Positions 53,924-63,694 of a stretch of 64,000 nt of DNA are shown piece after piece. The stretch is from Deefgea tanakiae (GTDB lineage Bacteria; Pseudomonadota; Gammaproteobacteria; Burkholderiales; Chitinibacteraceae). A model generated the notes under the pieces. The model did no database searches, was not told the origin of the DNA, and worked only from the letters and a program-made list of their open reading frames with translations. Where the stretch lies: the NCBI RefSeq assembly GCF_019665765.1, contig NZ_CP081150.1, forward strand, positions 3,472,001-3,536,000. The letters are read 5' to 3'. The first letter of the stretch is position 1. Each line of letters opens with the position of its first letter. A program made the translations under genes and the position numbers.

Positions 53924-54751
53924 TTAGCTCAGGTGACTTTTATAACCGATTTTTGCTGCAATATGATGACTTCTTAGTGTAGCTTCTAATTTTTGCCAAT
54001 TTTCAGCTTGTTTTGATCGATCATTTTCTTGATGCCACAAATGTAAAACGGGTACTGCATATCGACCATCTTTGATGGAAATACCTAAGCGAAGTAGCCG
54101 TACCGCAAAATCAGAGTCTTCATGCCCCCAGCCTGAAAAATCTTCATCAAATCCATTAATGGCAACAAAGTCGCTTTTCCAAACACCTAAATTACAACTT
54201 TTGACTACTTCCCAGCGTGAGTGCCGCTTCTTACGCATTATGCTCAATTTCAAGCGCAACCATGGCAGCGCCCGGTTGGTTTTTTTTTGTAGTTTAGCTG
54301 CCATCCACTGCCATACCGACCAATCCATAATCTGAATCGCATCGTTCTCACTGAGTAGCGTGTGAGTAAATGACTCGGAAAGCAGAACTCGATTACCTGC
54401 GATGTACCAACCGCTTTCTGCAAGCGATGCGTGCTGATTGACAAAATCAGGCATGGTCACACAATCACCATCTAGAAATACAAGGTAGTCGCCTGTCGAT
54501 TGGGCTGCCGCTCGATTGCGAATCGCCCCCGCACGAAATCCAATATCCTCGTGCCATACATGCACTAAGTGACAGGGGAAATTGTTTTGCCATGCTGTAA
54601 TCAGATCGGAAGTTTCTTTTTTTGAGCCATCATCTGCAATCAAAACTTCCCATTCGGTATTGGGATTGATCGCTTGCTTGGCAAGCCCTGCTAAGACTAA
54701 ATTAAGTGCGGCAGGTCGATTGTAGGTTGTGACGATGATTGAGATTTTCAT
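53924..54751 (-). CDS. GT2 glycosyltransferase with galactosyltransferase-like C-terminus
   Basis: 275 residues. A GT-A domain, ISIIVTTYNRPAALNLVL, IADDGS and the metal-binding LDGDC, is followed by GFDEDFSGWGHEDSDFAVRLL, the acceptor motif of the glyco_transf_7C type. Probably adds a hexose to LPS core or O-antigen. The stop is adjacent to the next start, and its own start overlaps the upstream gene by four bases. Confidence 0.87.
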   Translation of the reverse strand: MKISIIVTTYNRPAALNLVLAGLAKQAINPNTEWEVLIADDGSKKETSDLITAWQNNFPCHLVHVWHEDIGFRAGAIRNRAAAQSTGDYLVFLDGDCVTMPDFVNQHASLAESGWYIAGNRVLLSESFTHTLLSENDAIQIMDWSVWQWMAAKLQKKTNRALPWLRLKLSIMRKKRHSRWEVVKSCNLGVWKSDFVAINGFDEDFSGWGHEDSDFAVRLLRLGISIKDGRYAVPVLHLWHQENDRSKQAENWQKLEATLRSHHIAAKIGYKSHLS

Positions 54752-55497
54752 GCGTTTTCTTTTAAATACATCAGCTTGAGTTGGCGGTAGTAGGCACCCT
54801 CTGCATTAGAAACAGACAAGATAAAACCTTCACGACCATCTAGGAATCCACACTTAATGATGTAGCTGCGGATAAATGTCCAGACACCTTTAAAAATTGC
54901 GCTGCTTAAGCTTGAATTCGCACCTTTAGTCAAGCGTTGCTGAGCACCTGCGCTGGAATATCGATTGATTTTATCCAATACCGACTCTAAATCATCAAAA
55001 GAATAATGCAGTAGTAGTCCGTCTAAGTTGCTGACTTTGCTGGTGAAAATCAAACGTTCATGCACCAAGTCTTCAGAGTAATGCGCACTGCCTTTTTTAA
55101 ATAAGCGCGGTAGGTAATCTGGATGCCAGCCAGTGTGCTTCATCCAGCGACCACAGTAGTTGGATAAGCGATTTAATTGATAGATATCGGTTTCGGGGTT
55201 TTCAATAGCATTTTGAATTGATAGCACTAGCGTGGCATCGACGATTTCATCGGCATCTAAAGCAAAAATCCAGTCCGTATCCAGCAAAGCAATGGCACGA
55301 TTTTTTTGGATGCCAAACCCCGGCCAATCATTGCTTTGGTGGATGTGGGCGCCGTGTGCTTGTGCAATTTCTAATGTGAGGTCGGTGCTGCCTGAGTCTA
55401 GTATGACGACTCGATCACACCACGTCAGGGATTGAAGGCAAGCGGCTAAATGGGCTTGAGCATTTTTTGTGATAATGGCAACGCCAATGGTCGGCAT
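54748..55497 (-). CDS. WaaE/LgtF-type GT2 glycosyltransferase
   Basis: 249 residues with IGVAIITKNAQAHLAACLQSL, VILDSGSTDLT, QKNRAI, FALDADEIVD and WHPDYLPRLFKKG. This is the pattern of WaaE/KdtX and LgtF proteins that add glucose to the inner-core heptose. First gene of the minus-strand operon; divergent from the glycosyltransferase at 55587. Confidence 0.85.
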   Translation of the reverse strand: MPTIGVAIITKNAQAHLAACLQSLTWCDRVVILDSGSTDLTLEIAQAHGAHIHQSNDWPGFGIQKNRAIALLDTDWIFALDADEIVDATLVLSIQNAIENPETDIYQLNRLSNYCGRWMKHTGWHPDYLPRLFKKGSAHYSEDLVHERLIFTSKVSNLDGLLLHYSFDDLESVLDKINRYSSAGAQQRLTKGANSSLSSAIFKGVWTFIRSYIIKCGFLDGREGFILSVSNAEGAYYRQLKLMYLKENA

Positions 55498-55586
55498 AGT
55501 TGTTTCGTTTTTAACTGAATCAGGCTGCTATAATCGCTCTTCTCGCAATGTCAGGCAAGTCGCCTTGTAGTGGAGCGAACAAATTT

Positions 55587-56453
55587 ATGAGAGTCAGCGG
55601 ATTTACCTTTCTGCGTAATGGGACGATGTTGGGTTATCCCTATATAGAGAGTTTGCAGAGCTTATTGCAGGTTTGCGACGAAGTGGTCGTTGCGATTGGT
55701 AAAAGCGAAGACGACACATTGGAACGAGTCCGCGCCATTAATGATCCACGCATTCGAATTATTGAAACGGTGTGGAACGAAGGCATGGAGCAACGCGGCT
55801 TTGTGTATGCGCAGCAAAAAATGATTGCCCAGTTTAACTGCACGGGTGACTGGGCTTTTTATTTGGAAGGCGATGAGGTGATTCATGAAGACGATGCGCC
55901 AAAGATTCGCGCCATCATGGAGCAACACTTCAAAGACCCCGAAATTGAAGGAATCGCTTTCGATTACCACCATTTTTATGGTTGCCCAGATTTAGTCGCG
56001 CGTAGTCCGGCATGGTATCGGCAGGAGCTGAGAATTATTCGTAATACGATACGTAGCTTTGCACCTGATGGCCTATTTTGGGTGGTGATGGATAAAAATA
56101 AACGGGGTCGCTATGCACGCGCTGCGTTAGCGCATTGTCCGATTTATCATTATGGACATGTTCGCTCTAGCGAAAAAATGCAGGAAAAACATCGGCAAGT
56201 TGCTAAATATTGGAGCCATGCGCCCAAACCGCACGATTACTCTCAAATTGATGCTTCAATTTTGCAGCCATTTACTGGATCACACCCTTCGATTCTAAAG
56301 TCATGGCTGCGTGATATGGCAGAAACACAATTTGTGGCCGATCAGAATTATCAGCTCAATAAACGTGAAAAGCGGCATCGTATTTTAATGAAGATTGAAG
56401 CTATTACGGGGCTTGATTTAACGAAGAAACATTTTACCTGTGTAAAAAAATAA
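55587..56453 (+). CDS. Glycosyltransferase (GT-A fold), LPS-related
   Basis: 288 residues: VSGFTFLRNGTMLGYPYIESLQSLL, CDEVVVAIGKSEDDT, FYLEGDEVIHEDD (metal-binding acidic motif) and YHHFYGCPD. It belongs to a GT2-like family common in LPS clusters; donor and acceptor are not known. ATG 55587 with GGAG upstream is preferred to the frame start at 55548. The O-antigen ligase gene follows after 11 bases. Confidence 0.78.
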   Translation: MRVSGFTFLRNGTMLGYPYIESLQSLLQVCDEVVVAIGKSEDDTLERVRAINDPRIRIIETVWNEGMEQRGFVYAQQKMIAQFNCTGDWAFYLEGDEVIHEDDAPKIRAIMEQHFKDPEIEGIAFDYHHFYGCPDLVARSPAWYRQELRIIRNTIRSFAPDGLFWVVMDKNKRGRYARAALAHCPIYHYGHVRSSEKMQEKHRQVAKYWSHAPKPHDYSQIDASILQPFTGSHPSILKSWLRDMAETQFVADQNYQLNKREKRHRILMKIEAITGLDLTKKHFTCVKK

Positions 56454-56464
56454 GGTTTTTTATA

Positions 56465-57673
56465 GTGCCTAATAAAAACATAGATGTAATGTGGTTGCTG
56501 GCGGCTATTTTGGGTTTTGCTCTGCCGGTTAGTACTGCACTCACTAATGTGATGGTTCCTTTGTGTGGGTTGATTGGCTTGTATTTGGGGCGCCATGATT
56601 TACTCGCCTTAATTCGCCGCTATCCGTTATTAGCATTGCCGTTAATGATCTGGCTGGCATTAGGCATAGGAGCCATTCTTTCCCCTGCGCCTGATGCATG
56701 GAGCTATTTTGCCAAATATAAAAAACTGATCTTCGCACCTTTGATAGCTCTGTTTTTTATCAAAGGTTCGAGTAAAAGCATCCAATATGCTATTGCAGGA
56801 TTTTTGCTTGGTAATTTGGGTATCTTGTTTTTATCAACCTTTGTGTGGTGGACAGGGCAACAGGTGTTTTTTGGCTTTGAGCTAAGGCCTGCTTCTGCAA
56901 TTTCTAAAAATGCGATTGCCCAAAGCTTGCTGATGGCTTTTTCTGGTGTGATGTGGTTAGGTGTTGGAATGTATCGCCGTAAATGGCTGATCGTGTGCTT
57001 TGCGCTTGCCGCGTGGCATATTGCTAATATTTTTCTGATGTCGCCACAGCGGACTGGCTATATGTCCGTAGTACTTATGCTGGCTTGTTGGGGATGGTTT
57101 TATTTGCAAAAACAATGGCGTATTGCTTTTGCCGGGATCTTATTGTTAGGCTTAGGCGCAGTTTTTTCTACTCATAACACTGCTGAGTTTCGTATCAAGC
57201 AAGGCATGGGAGAAGTGAAAGCATGTGTTGATGCGATTAAAAAAGCCTCCAATGCCAGCCAGTTTTGCTTTACCTCGGGTGGTGCGCGAACTTACTTGTA
57301 TTTGACGGCTGCAGACCGGATTGAAGCATCTCCATTAGGACACGGTACCGGCAATGTACGAATTAATATTGGTGACGTGGAGTTTAGCAACCCACACAAT
57401 GAGTATCTATTGCAAGGTCTGCAAACTGGAGTGTTCGGGATGGTCTTGTTCGCTGCCATGTTGGTGATGGCCTTTTTACTGGCTTTGAAATTGCCAAAAA
57501 TTTGGCGTGCATTAGCTGTTGGCGCCATCGTGTCATACATGGTTTGCAGTTTATTTAACTCCTTGCTGATGGATATTACTGAAGGTAATACTCTGATCGT
57601 TATTTTGGCTTTAATTGTGGCTGCCCATGCTTTGTTGGTCGTGGGAGCGGAAAAGAGTGAAACACATGACTAA
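56465..57673 (+). CDS. O-antigen ligase/polymerase family membrane protein (WaaL-like)
   Basis: 402 residues with about eleven membrane helices and the large periplasmic loop near residues 240-310 that contains SNPHNEYL, the conserved H of the Wzy_C/WaaL family, and an arginine in MSPQRTGY. WaaL joins O-chain or oligosaccharide to lipid A-core at the periplasmic face; a polymerase role is an alternative. The start appears to be GTG 56465. Overlaps metX by eight bases. Confidence 0.83.
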   Translation: MPNKNIDVMWLLAAILGFALPVSTALTNVMVPLCGLIGLYLGRHDLLALIRRYPLLALPLMIWLALGIGAILSPAPDAWSYFAKYKKLIFAPLIALFFIKGSSKSIQYAIAGFLLGNLGILFLSTFVWWTGQQVFFGFELRPASAISKNAIAQSLLMAFSGVMWLGVGMYRRKWLIVCFALAAWHIANIFLMSPQRTGYMSVVLMLACWGWFYLQKQWRIAFAGILLLGLGAVFSTHNTAEFRIKQGMGEVKACVDAIKKASNASQFCFTSGGARTYLYLTAADRIEASPLGHGTGNVRINIGDVEFSNPHNEYLLQGLQTGVFGMVLFAAMLVMAFLLALKLPKIWRALAVGAIVSYMVCSLFNSLLMDITEGNTLIVILALIVAAHALLVVGAEKSETHD

Positions 57674-58796
57674 TTCAGTCGGTATTGTGACGCCGAATAA
57701 GATCAATTTTGAAGACCCCATCACCCTCTCGTCTGGTGCAGTTTTGCCGCGCTATGAATTGATGGTGGAAACCTATGGCACACTGAATGCCGATAAATCA
57801 AACGCAATTTTGATTTGCCATGCCTTGTCGGGGCATCATCACGTGGCGGGTTATCACACGCCCGACGATAAAGCGCCGGGCTGGTGGGACAGTATGATTG
57901 GGCCAGGCAAGCCGATTGATACCAACCGTTTTTTTGTGATTGGTGTGAATAATCTCGGTGGTTGCCATGGCTCGACTGGGCCTTCGAGTATTAATCCAGA
58001 GACGAATCAGCCTTATGGTTCGGCCTTTCCGGTCGTGTTGGTACGAGATTGGGTCGAAACGCAGGCGCGCTTGGCCGATCGTTTAGGTATTGAGCAATTC
58101 GCGGCCATCATTGGTGGTAGCTTGGGCGGTATGCAGGCTTTACGTTGGTCGATTACCTATCCAGAACGCGTTCGTCATGCTTTGGTGATTGCCTCTGCGC
58201 CGAAACTCACGGCACAAAATATCGCGTTTAATGATGTGGCGCGGCAAGCAATTATTACTGATCCTGAATTTCATGGTGGTGATTTTTACCAGCACGGCGT
58301 CGTACCAAAACGCGGACTGCGTTTGGCGCGCATGCTGGGCCATATTACTTATTTGTCGGATGATGGCATGGGCGAGAAATTTGGCCGATTGCTGCGTACG
58401 GGTGAATACAAATACGGCTATGAAGTCGAGTTTGAAATCGAATCCTATCTGCGTTATCAAGGCGATAAATTTGCCAATGTGTTCGACGCGAATACCTATT
58501 TATTGATGACCAAAGCACTCGATTATTTCGATCCGGCGCGTCATTACGGCGGCAGCCTCTCGCAGGCGATGCGCCAAGCGAAAGCGAAATTCTTGGTCGT
58601 ATCATTTACCTCCGATTGGCGTTTTGCGCCATCGCGTTCGCGTGAAATCGTCAAAGCCTTGCTTGATGCCGATCGCACCGTATCCTATGCGGAAATTGAA
58701 TCGGCGCACGGCCACGATGCCTTCTTGATGGAAGATGCGCCATATATGGGCGTGATGCGGGCTTATTTAAATAATATTGCTGCGGAGATTGCGTAA
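57666..58796 (+). CDS. metX: Homoserine O-acyltransferase MetX
   Basis: 376 residues, alpha/beta hydrolase fold. The nucleophile elbow [26 protein letters not shown] and the catalytic His in SAHGHDAFL are seen. It acylates homoserine for methionine synthesis; acetyl or succinyl donor cannot be told with certainty. ATG 57666 is used, overlapping the ligase gene; metW follows with a one-base overlap. Confidence 0.94.
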   Translation: MTNSVGIVTPNKINFEDPITLSSGAVLPRYELMVETYGTLNADKSNAILICHALSGHHHVAGYHTPDDKAPGWWDSMIGPGKPIDTNRFFVIGVNNLGGCHGSTGPSSINPETNQPYGSAFPVVLVRDWVETQARLADRLGIEQFAAIIGGSLGGMQALRWSITYPERVRHALVIASAPKLTAQNIAFNDVARQAIITDPEFHGGDFYQHGVVPKRGLRLARMLGHITYLSDDGMGEKFGRLLRTGEYKYGYEVEFEIESYLRYQGDKFANVFDANTYLLMTKALDYFDPARHYGGSLSQAMRQAKAKFLVVSFTSDWRFAPSRSREIVKALLDADRTVSYAEIESAHGHDAFLMEDAPYMGVMRAYLNNIAAEIA

Positions 58797-59401
58797 TGGC
58801 TCATCCAACTACGCTGCGCCCTGATTTAAAACACATCGCTGAGCAAATTAGACCCAACTCGCGCGTACTCGACTTGGGTTGCGCCGATGGTGAATTGCTC
58901 GCTTGGTTGCAAGCGAACAAACAAGTGCGTGGTATTGGTGTCGATGTGGATGTGAACTCGATTGTGACCTGCGTCGAAAAAGGCCTGAACGTGATTCAAG
59001 CCGACATGGAAAGCGGCTTGCAGCATTTTGAAGACGGCAGTTTTGACTATGTTGTGCTGTCGTTAACGATCCAATCGATGCACAACGTCGAGCTGATTTT
59101 GCAAGAAATGCTGCGCGTTGGCCGCTGCGGGATTGTGACGTTCCCGAACTTTGGCTTCTGGGAAAATCGCTGGCAAATCTTGCTCGGCCGCATGCCGGTT
59201 TCCGAAACGATTCCGTACGATTGGTATAACACGCCGAATATTCATTTCTGCACGGTGCATGATTTTGGCAAGTTGCTACATAAACTCGGTATGCAAGTCA
59301 ATGGCCAAATCGTATTGCACCAAGGTGAGCCAGTTGAATTTTTGCCGAATCTGCTGGGTAGTTTGGCGCTGGTGCGATTTAGCCAAGCGGCAAAGATTTA
59401 A
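58796..59401 (+). CDS. metW: MetW, partner of MetX
   Basis: 201 residues of a class I methyltransferase-like fold: VLDLGCADGELLAWLQ, GIGVDVD, VVLSLTIQSMHN and GIVTFPNFGFWENRW, all typical of MetW. In proteobacteria MetW is needed for, and forms a complex with, MetX. Overlaps metX by one base (TAATG). Confidence 0.94.
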   Translation: MAHPTTLRPDLKHIAEQIRPNSRVLDLGCADGELLAWLQANKQVRGIGVDVDVNSIVTCVEKGLNVIQADMESGLQHFEDGSFDYVVLSLTIQSMHNVELILQEMLRVGRCGIVTFPNFGFWENRWQILLGRMPVSETIPYDWYNTPNIHFCTVHDFGKLLHKLGMQVNGQIVLHQGEPVEFLPNLLGSLALVRFSQAAKI

Positions 59402-59410
59402 GCAAATGAT

Positions 59411-59463
59411 CCACGAAACGATTGAAAAAAACGAAGTGCCAATCAGAGTCAATCATTTCGTGG
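59411..59463. repeat. Inverted repeat after metW
   Basis: CCACGAAACGATTG (59411-59424) and CAATCATTTCGTGG (59450-59463) are inverted with one mismatch around a 25-base loop. There is no T run, so it is not a classical terminator. It may stabilise the metXW messenger or be a remnant of a repeat. Confidence 0.5.
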
Positions 59464-59502
59464 ACTGCATGCTTGGATTGGGCAGGGGTAATGCCTGATT
59501 GG

Positions 59503-59549
59503 TGTATTGGATTGAAGGCTAGTTAATATTTAACTTCTGTGGCAATACC
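59503..59549. repeat. 47-bp inverted-end element, copy 7
   Basis: Ends TGTATTG and CAATACC, exactly 47 bases, with an inner palindrome AGTTAATATTTAACT. It ends 15 bases before the oxidoreductase start codon. Confidence 0.75.
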
Positions 59550-59564
59550 TTTGAAAGGCGCGCT

Positions 59565-60533
59565 ATGAATACGATCCAAACTATCCGTTTTGGCATCATC
59601 GGCACAGGTAGTATCGCGCAGCGTTTTGTTTCTGGTTTGGCGCAAGTACCCGATGCGCAAGCCGTGGCGGTATTTAACCGTACTGCCAGCAAAGCCAATC
59701 AATTCGCTGAATTGAATCAAATACCCAATGTCTATTTATCACTAGACGAGCTGCTCGCTAGCGATATCGACGCGGTTTATATCGCCACTCCCCATCCTAG
59801 CCATGCCGCGCTGAGTATTGCCGCGCTCAATGCAGGCAAAGCGGTGCTGTGCGAAAAACCCGCAGCGGTCAGCTTGGCCGAGTTGGGCGAGGTGATCGCC
59901 ACCGCGCAAGCGATGCAGCGCCTGTATATGGAGGCGATGAAGCCACCGTTCTTTCCGCTCTATCAAACTATCCGTGAACGTATTGCCGCAGGTGCCATCG
60001 GTGACGTGAAGTTTATTCGCGCTGGCTTCGCTAACCCAACTATTCCAGCAGGCCACGCGGTGCTCGATCCGGCACAGGCGGGTGGTGGCTTATTGGATAT
60101 CGGTATTTACGCGGCGTTTCTGGCGGTGGATTGGCTTGGTGCGGCGAGTGAAGTGCAAAGCTTAGGCCGTATCGGGGCGACCGGCGTGGATACGTTTGCC
60201 AGTTGGCAAAGTCAACACGCGAGCGGGATTAGCCAGTTGTATTGTGGGTTGGATGTGGCAGGTAGTGGTGAAGCTTTGATTTCGGGATCAAAGGGTTACG
60301 TGCTGATTCACGATAAATGGTGGAATCCAGCGCGCGCCACTTTAGTGACGGCCAGCGGCGAACGCGAAGAATTAGCACACGCGCCGATTGGCTCAGGCCT
60401 GAATTATGAAACCGCACATTTTTGTGATTTGCTGCGTAATGGGCTGCTAGAAAGTCCCGTCTTGCCCCATGCAAAAACTCGTGCAGCCTTGCAAATGACG
60501 CTTCACGCGCGCAATGCTTTGGGTCATGTTTGA
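59565..60533 (+). CDS. Gfo/Idh/MocA-family oxidoreductase
   Basis: 322 residues. An N-terminal Rossmann fold (RFGIIGTGSIAQRFVSGL, then YIATPHPSHAALSIAALNAGKAVLCEKP) with the family lysine in EKP, followed by the C-terminal beta-sheet domain (GGGLLDIGIYAAF with the catalytic-type aspartate and histidine region). NAD(P)-dependent sugar or related dehydrogenase; substrate unknown. GAAAGG lies upstream of ATG 59565. Confidence 0.87.
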   Translation: MNTIQTIRFGIIGTGSIAQRFVSGLAQVPDAQAVAVFNRTASKANQFAELNQIPNVYLSLDELLASDIDAVYIATPHPSHAALSIAALNAGKAVLCEKPAAVSLAELGEVIATAQAMQRLYMEAMKPPFFPLYQTIRERIAAGAIGDVKFIRAGFANPTIPAGHAVLDPAQAGGGLLDIGIYAAFLAVDWLGAASEVQSLGRIGATGVDTFASWQSQHASGISQLYCGLDVAGSGEALISGSKGYVLIHDKWWNPARATLVTASGEREELAHAPIGSGLNYETAHFCDLLRNGLLESPVLPHAKTRAALQMTLHARNALGHV

Positions 60534-60868
60534 TGCTGAAGGAAATAGGTGTGTTGCTTAATTTGAAAGCGTCATCTTTCTAGTTACCATGGTCGCGCTA
60601 ATGCCGCGTGGCACTTACTTTCTTTGCTTCGCCAAAGAAAGTAAGCAAAGAAAGGCGACCCGAGGCGCACATCGGTCCCCGATGCCCTCGCGTGGCGCGA
60701 GCCAAACGATAAGGCTGTTTGTCTCCCTTCGTGCTCGGTGTGCTTGGACGGGATTTTTAAGCCCCAGCTCAATCATCGCGGCACAGCATGAATTATTATC
60801 TGAGCATTGTTAGAGCGGGCTAAGTATTTGGCTGTAGGCTAATTCAATTAACGTATAGAGAGATACAC
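60534..60868. other. Intergenic region with repeat copy 2
   Basis: 335 bases without a credible gene. The central part is the dispersed hairpin repeat (60587-60665), followed by GC-rich short inverted repeats (for example CTCGCGTGGCGCGAG near 60688-60702). The last 60 bases hold the promoter and ribosome binding region of the DUF2185 gene. Confidence 0.6.
60587..60665. repeat. Dispersed hairpin repeat, copy 2
   Basis: A perfect 13-bp stem (60614-60626 with 60633-60645) encloses CTTCGC; the arm sequence recurs at 60646-60655. The flanks CCATGG and GGCGACCC match copy 1 at 921-1000. The stem differs from copy 1 at three base pairs, each compensated. Confidence 0.75.
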
Positions 60869-61216
60869 ATGAGCAAAGACTATTTACTTGATGAAAGCCG
60901 CATGAAGAAAGTAGCCACTGGCCATGGCCTGTGTGTTGCGAGTGATGAAGTGACGATTGAAGGTTATCCGGTTGGGCTGATGTATCGAGAAAAACCGAGC
61001 AAAACTGGCGATAGCGGCTGGCGCTTTTTTTCTGGCTGCGAAGATGACAAGTTTTTAAACAATCCAAAAAATCACAGCGAGTTGGATGTGAATGTCATCG
61101 CCAATTACGATAGTAGCGTCGTCGCCTTGCTGGATTCGCCAATCGGTAGCGTGTTTGAAAAAGGGCCTGATGCCGATGAGTTTGTTGCGGTGGCGGATTG
61201 GTCGCCCTTGGATTAA
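60869..61216 (+). CDS. DUF2185 domain protein, possible immunity-type protein
   Basis: 115 residues. It has the DUF2185 pattern: a basic VGLMYREKP, DSGWRFFSGCEDDKFLNNPKNHSELDVNVIANYDSSVVALLDSPIGSVFE and an acidic C-terminus. The family includes stand-alone proteins and domains linked to polymorphic-toxin immunity. Here it follows a repeat and stands near another small unknown gene, which fits an orphan immunity or accessory gene (inference). No signal peptide. Confidence 0.75.
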   Translation: MSKDYLLDESRMKKVATGHGLCVASDEVTIEGYPVGLMYREKPSKTGDSGWRFFSGCEDDKFLNNPKNHSELDVNVIANYDSSVVALLDSPIGSVFEKGPDADEFVAVADWSPLD

Positions 61217-61308
61217 TTACAGAATCGAATTAGTACTGAACGCTAGTATTGAAGATAAACACACACTAAATCTTCAGGCTTTGAATTGAATGAGGTAGAA
61301 CCCCCAAC

Positions 61309-61656
61309 ATGGATGCGCTCACAATGAGTCTCCCAGCTGATCTGCAAAGCAATCAAGAAATTGCGATGTGGATTCGAGAGAATATCAAGGACTTGTATCC
61401 AGCGATGGACCTTGATGTCACAGATTATGATGTGCACGCCATGCTAGATAAGGTGCATATCAAAGACGTTGAAGTTGCGATGGGTTATGTTGCCGTAGGG
61501 TATGAATATGATTACTCAATTGTGAATGGCTGCAGAGATCTGAATTTTTCAGGCACATCGAAGCTGAATCGGATGACAGGCAACTTGAAAGGGCGCATTC
61601 TTACTTTTCCAATTCATCAATCATTACCGCTACGCTCTACCTGCGATGAGCTCTAA
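61309..61656 (+). CDS. Hypothetical protein next to the DUF2185 gene
   Basis: 115 residues, acidic in the first half (IRENIKDLYPAMDLDVTDYDVHAMLDKV), with VAMGYVAVGYEYDYSIVNG in the middle. I do not recognise a family. No signal peptide or membrane helix. GAGGTAG lies upstream of ATG 61309. It follows the DUF2185 gene by 92 bases in the same direction and may belong to the same accessory unit. Confidence 0.55.
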   Translation: MDALTMSLPADLQSNQEIAMWIRENIKDLYPAMDLDVTDYDVHAMLDKVHIKDVEVAMGYVAVGYEYDYSIVNGCRDLNFSGTSKLNRMTGNLKGRILTFPIHQSLPLRSTCDEL

Positions 61657-61744
61657 GCAGTGTTGAGCCATTTGCTCGCATGCATTAATAAAAACTGTAC
61701 TCCCCTTGTAGGAAAAAATACAAGTTCATAGAGGGAACACCATC

Positions 61745-62875
61745 ATGATTCGTATCTCCAGCCAGTTTGATTCAGGTTCTATCGACGTAGTCGATGCCAG
61801 CGATGCGGCGAATATCCGCCTGAAATTACGTCCCGATAACGCGTCTGATTTTGCGCAATGGTTTCATTTTCGCTTAACCGGCGCGCGCGATCAGGACTGT
61901 GTGCTGCGCATTGAAAATGCAGGGCAGAGTGCTTATCCTGATGGTTGGCCTGACTATCAGGCTGTGGCGAGTTATGACCGTGAAAACTGGTTTCGTGTCG
62001 ATACCGAATACGATGGACAAACGCTGACGATTCAACATACGCCGATGACGGATGCGGTATGGTTTGCGTATTTCGAGCCCTACTCTTGGGAGCGGCATCA
62101 AGCTTTAATTGGCAGTGCGCTCAGCTATGCGCCGTGGGTGGATTTGATGCCATTAGGGGTAACGCCGGATGGATACGATCTAGACATGCTGCGCGTTGGA
62201 ATACCCCTCGGTCATAAGAAAAACATTTGGATTACCGCACGCCAGCATCCGGGCGAGTCGATGGCCGAATGGTTTGTCGAAGGCTTGCTGGAAACGCTGC
62301 TTGATCCACAAAATGCCGTAGCGCGTAGTTTGTTGGAACACTGCGTGTTTTACATCGTGCCGAATATGAATCCCGACGGTAGCGTGCGCGGTAATTTGCG
62401 TACAAATGCCAAGGGCGCGAATCTGAATCGCGAATGGGGCACGCCAACGCTGGAGCGCAGTCCTGAAGTGTTCTGGGTTCGCGAAAAGATGCTCGAAATC
62501 GGCGTCGATGTATTTTTAGATATTCACGGTGATGAAGCAATACCGCATAACTTTGTCGCTGGCTGCGAAGATAATCCGTCATTCTCCAGCAAACAACGTG
62601 ATGTGCAGAATACGTTCAAGGCAGCATGGTTGGCGGTTAGCCCTGATTTTCAAACTGAATTTGGCTATACCGACAGCCATTTTGGCCCCGAAACGCTGAC
62701 GCTCGCTACCAACTGGGTTGGCCACACCTTTGATTGCTTGGCTTATACCGTTGAAATGCCGTTTAAAGACACGGCGAGTCATCCGCTACCCGAAGTGGGC
62801 TGGAACGGCGAGCGTTCCGCACAATTTGGCGCGAGCGTATTGACGGCACTGTTGGCGGTGGTGCCAAAGCTTTGA
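61745..62875 (+). CDS. M14-family zinc carboxypeptidase
   Basis: 376 residues. An N-terminal beta-sandwich domain (1-120), as in cytosolic carboxypeptidases (VWFAYFEPYSW), is followed by the M14 catalytic domain. Zinc ligands are in ARQHPGES and DIHGDE, the arginine in NLNREWG, and the catalytic glutamate in YTVEMPFKD. No signal peptide, so it is probably cytoplasmic. Bacterial members remove C-terminal residues from peptides; the substrate is unknown. Confidence 0.88.
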   Translation: MIRISSQFDSGSIDVVDASDAANIRLKLRPDNASDFAQWFHFRLTGARDQDCVLRIENAGQSAYPDGWPDYQAVASYDRENWFRVDTEYDGQTLTIQHTPMTDAVWFAYFEPYSWERHQALIGSALSYAPWVDLMPLGVTPDGYDLDMLRVGIPLGHKKNIWITARQHPGESMAEWFVEGLLETLLDPQNAVARSLLEHCVFYIVPNMNPDGSVRGNLRTNAKGANLNREWGTPTLERSPEVFWVREKMLEIGVDVFLDIHGDEAIPHNFVAGCEDNPSFSSKQRDVQNTFKAAWLAVSPDFQTEFGYTDSHFGPETLTLATNWVGHTFDCLAYTVEMPFKDTASHPLPEVGWNGERSAQFGASVLTALLAVVPKL

Positions 62876-62880
62876 TATTG

Positions 62881-62927
62881 TGTATTGCTTTGTAGCCAAT
62901 ATTTATTAATGGTTTGAGGTAAATACA
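62881..62927. repeat. 47-bp inverted-end element, copy 8
   Basis: Ends TGTATTGC and TAAATACA, exactly 47 bases, with AGCCA and TGGTT partly pairing inside. It begins six bases after the carboxypeptidase stop codon. Confidence 0.7.
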
Positions 62928-62978
62928 TCTACTTGTGTTGGCCAGCCCGCAATGTGAGTTGAGTGTGGGAGGCTTTAA

Positions 62979-63263
62979 ATGTCGCGACGGTTGGTATTGT
63001 TTTTGATATTAATGGCTTTGCACGGACTGGCGATTGCGTATTCGCCTGAGTGGCTGGCGCCTTGGGTGGCTGCTACAATTTATGGGCCACTCATGCTGTT
63101 GCAGCAGCTCAACTTACCCGTTTTTGGGCTTGCCGCATCAGGTGGATGGGCTGCTCCCTCTTTTATTGCTTGGGCTATTTTAGTTTTATTTTGGGGCTTA
63201 ATCTGGTTCGCTGTTGCCAGTTTGATGGCCCGTTATTTAAAAAAGTGGGCAAGGAGTGGATGA
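62979..63263 (+). CDS. Small membrane protein of unknown function
   Basis: 94 residues with three hydrophobic segments (about 4-21, 29-45, 58-82) and a basic tail (RYLKKWARSG). GGGAGG lies upstream of ATG 62979. It overlaps the next gene's start by one base, so the two are co-translated. No family recognised. Confidence 0.65.
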   Translation: MSRRLVLFLILMALHGLAIAYSPEWLAPWVAATIYGPLMLLQQLNLPVFGLAASGGWAAPSFIAWAILVLFWGLIWFAVASLMARYLKKWARSG

Positions 63264-63613
63264 TGAGCGATCCAAAAGTAGCGCAGTTATTACATGATCT
63301 GGCTTTGGCTGATCCAGACCGATTGGCGGTGGTCGAGGCTGCGCGGGCTTTGATTTATTCGCTATTGCCGGCAGCGACCGAGCGCGTCATGTATGGTGGG
63401 TTTATGTTCGCGACACAAACGGATCTTTGCGGAATTTTTGCATATAAAAAGCATGTTTCGGTTGAATTTGGCCGTGGCTGTGATTTGGCGGACGCTGCGT
63501 GTGTGCTTGAGGGCAGCGGCAAATTTCGTCGGCATATCAAGTTGCAGAGCACCCGTGATATTGAGGAAAAATCGCTTGCTCAATATATTTTGCAAGCTGA
63601 GCAGTTGGCTTAA
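63263..63613 (+). CDS. DUF1801 (YdhG-like) protein
   Basis: About 116 residues with the DUF1801 core: MYGGFMFA, GIFAYKKHVSVEFGRGCDLAD, LEGSGKFRRHIKLQS and a C-terminal helix. The fold is frataxin-like or YjbR-like, but the role is unknown. ATG 63263 lies six bases after AAGGAG; ATG 63260 directly before it is possible. The longer frame to 63050 overlaps the membrane gene and is not supported. Confidence 0.8.
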   Translation: MSDPKVAQLLHDLALADPDRLAVVEAARALIYSLLPAATERVMYGGFMFATQTDLCGIFAYKKHVSVEFGRGCDLADAACVLEGSGKFRRHIKLQSTRDIEEKSLAQYILQAEQLA

Positions 63614-63694
63614 GCGAATTGCACAGAGGAACGCTTCAGCAGCTTTGTGCCGAACCCGTTATACTGCAGCAGATTAAATGAAAGGAAATTGAAT

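Noticed and set aside
60548-60588. A ninth member of the 47-bp family (GGTGTGTTGC to GTTACC)
   Set aside because: Its length is 41 bases and the ends match poorly; the eight accepted copies are all exactly 47.
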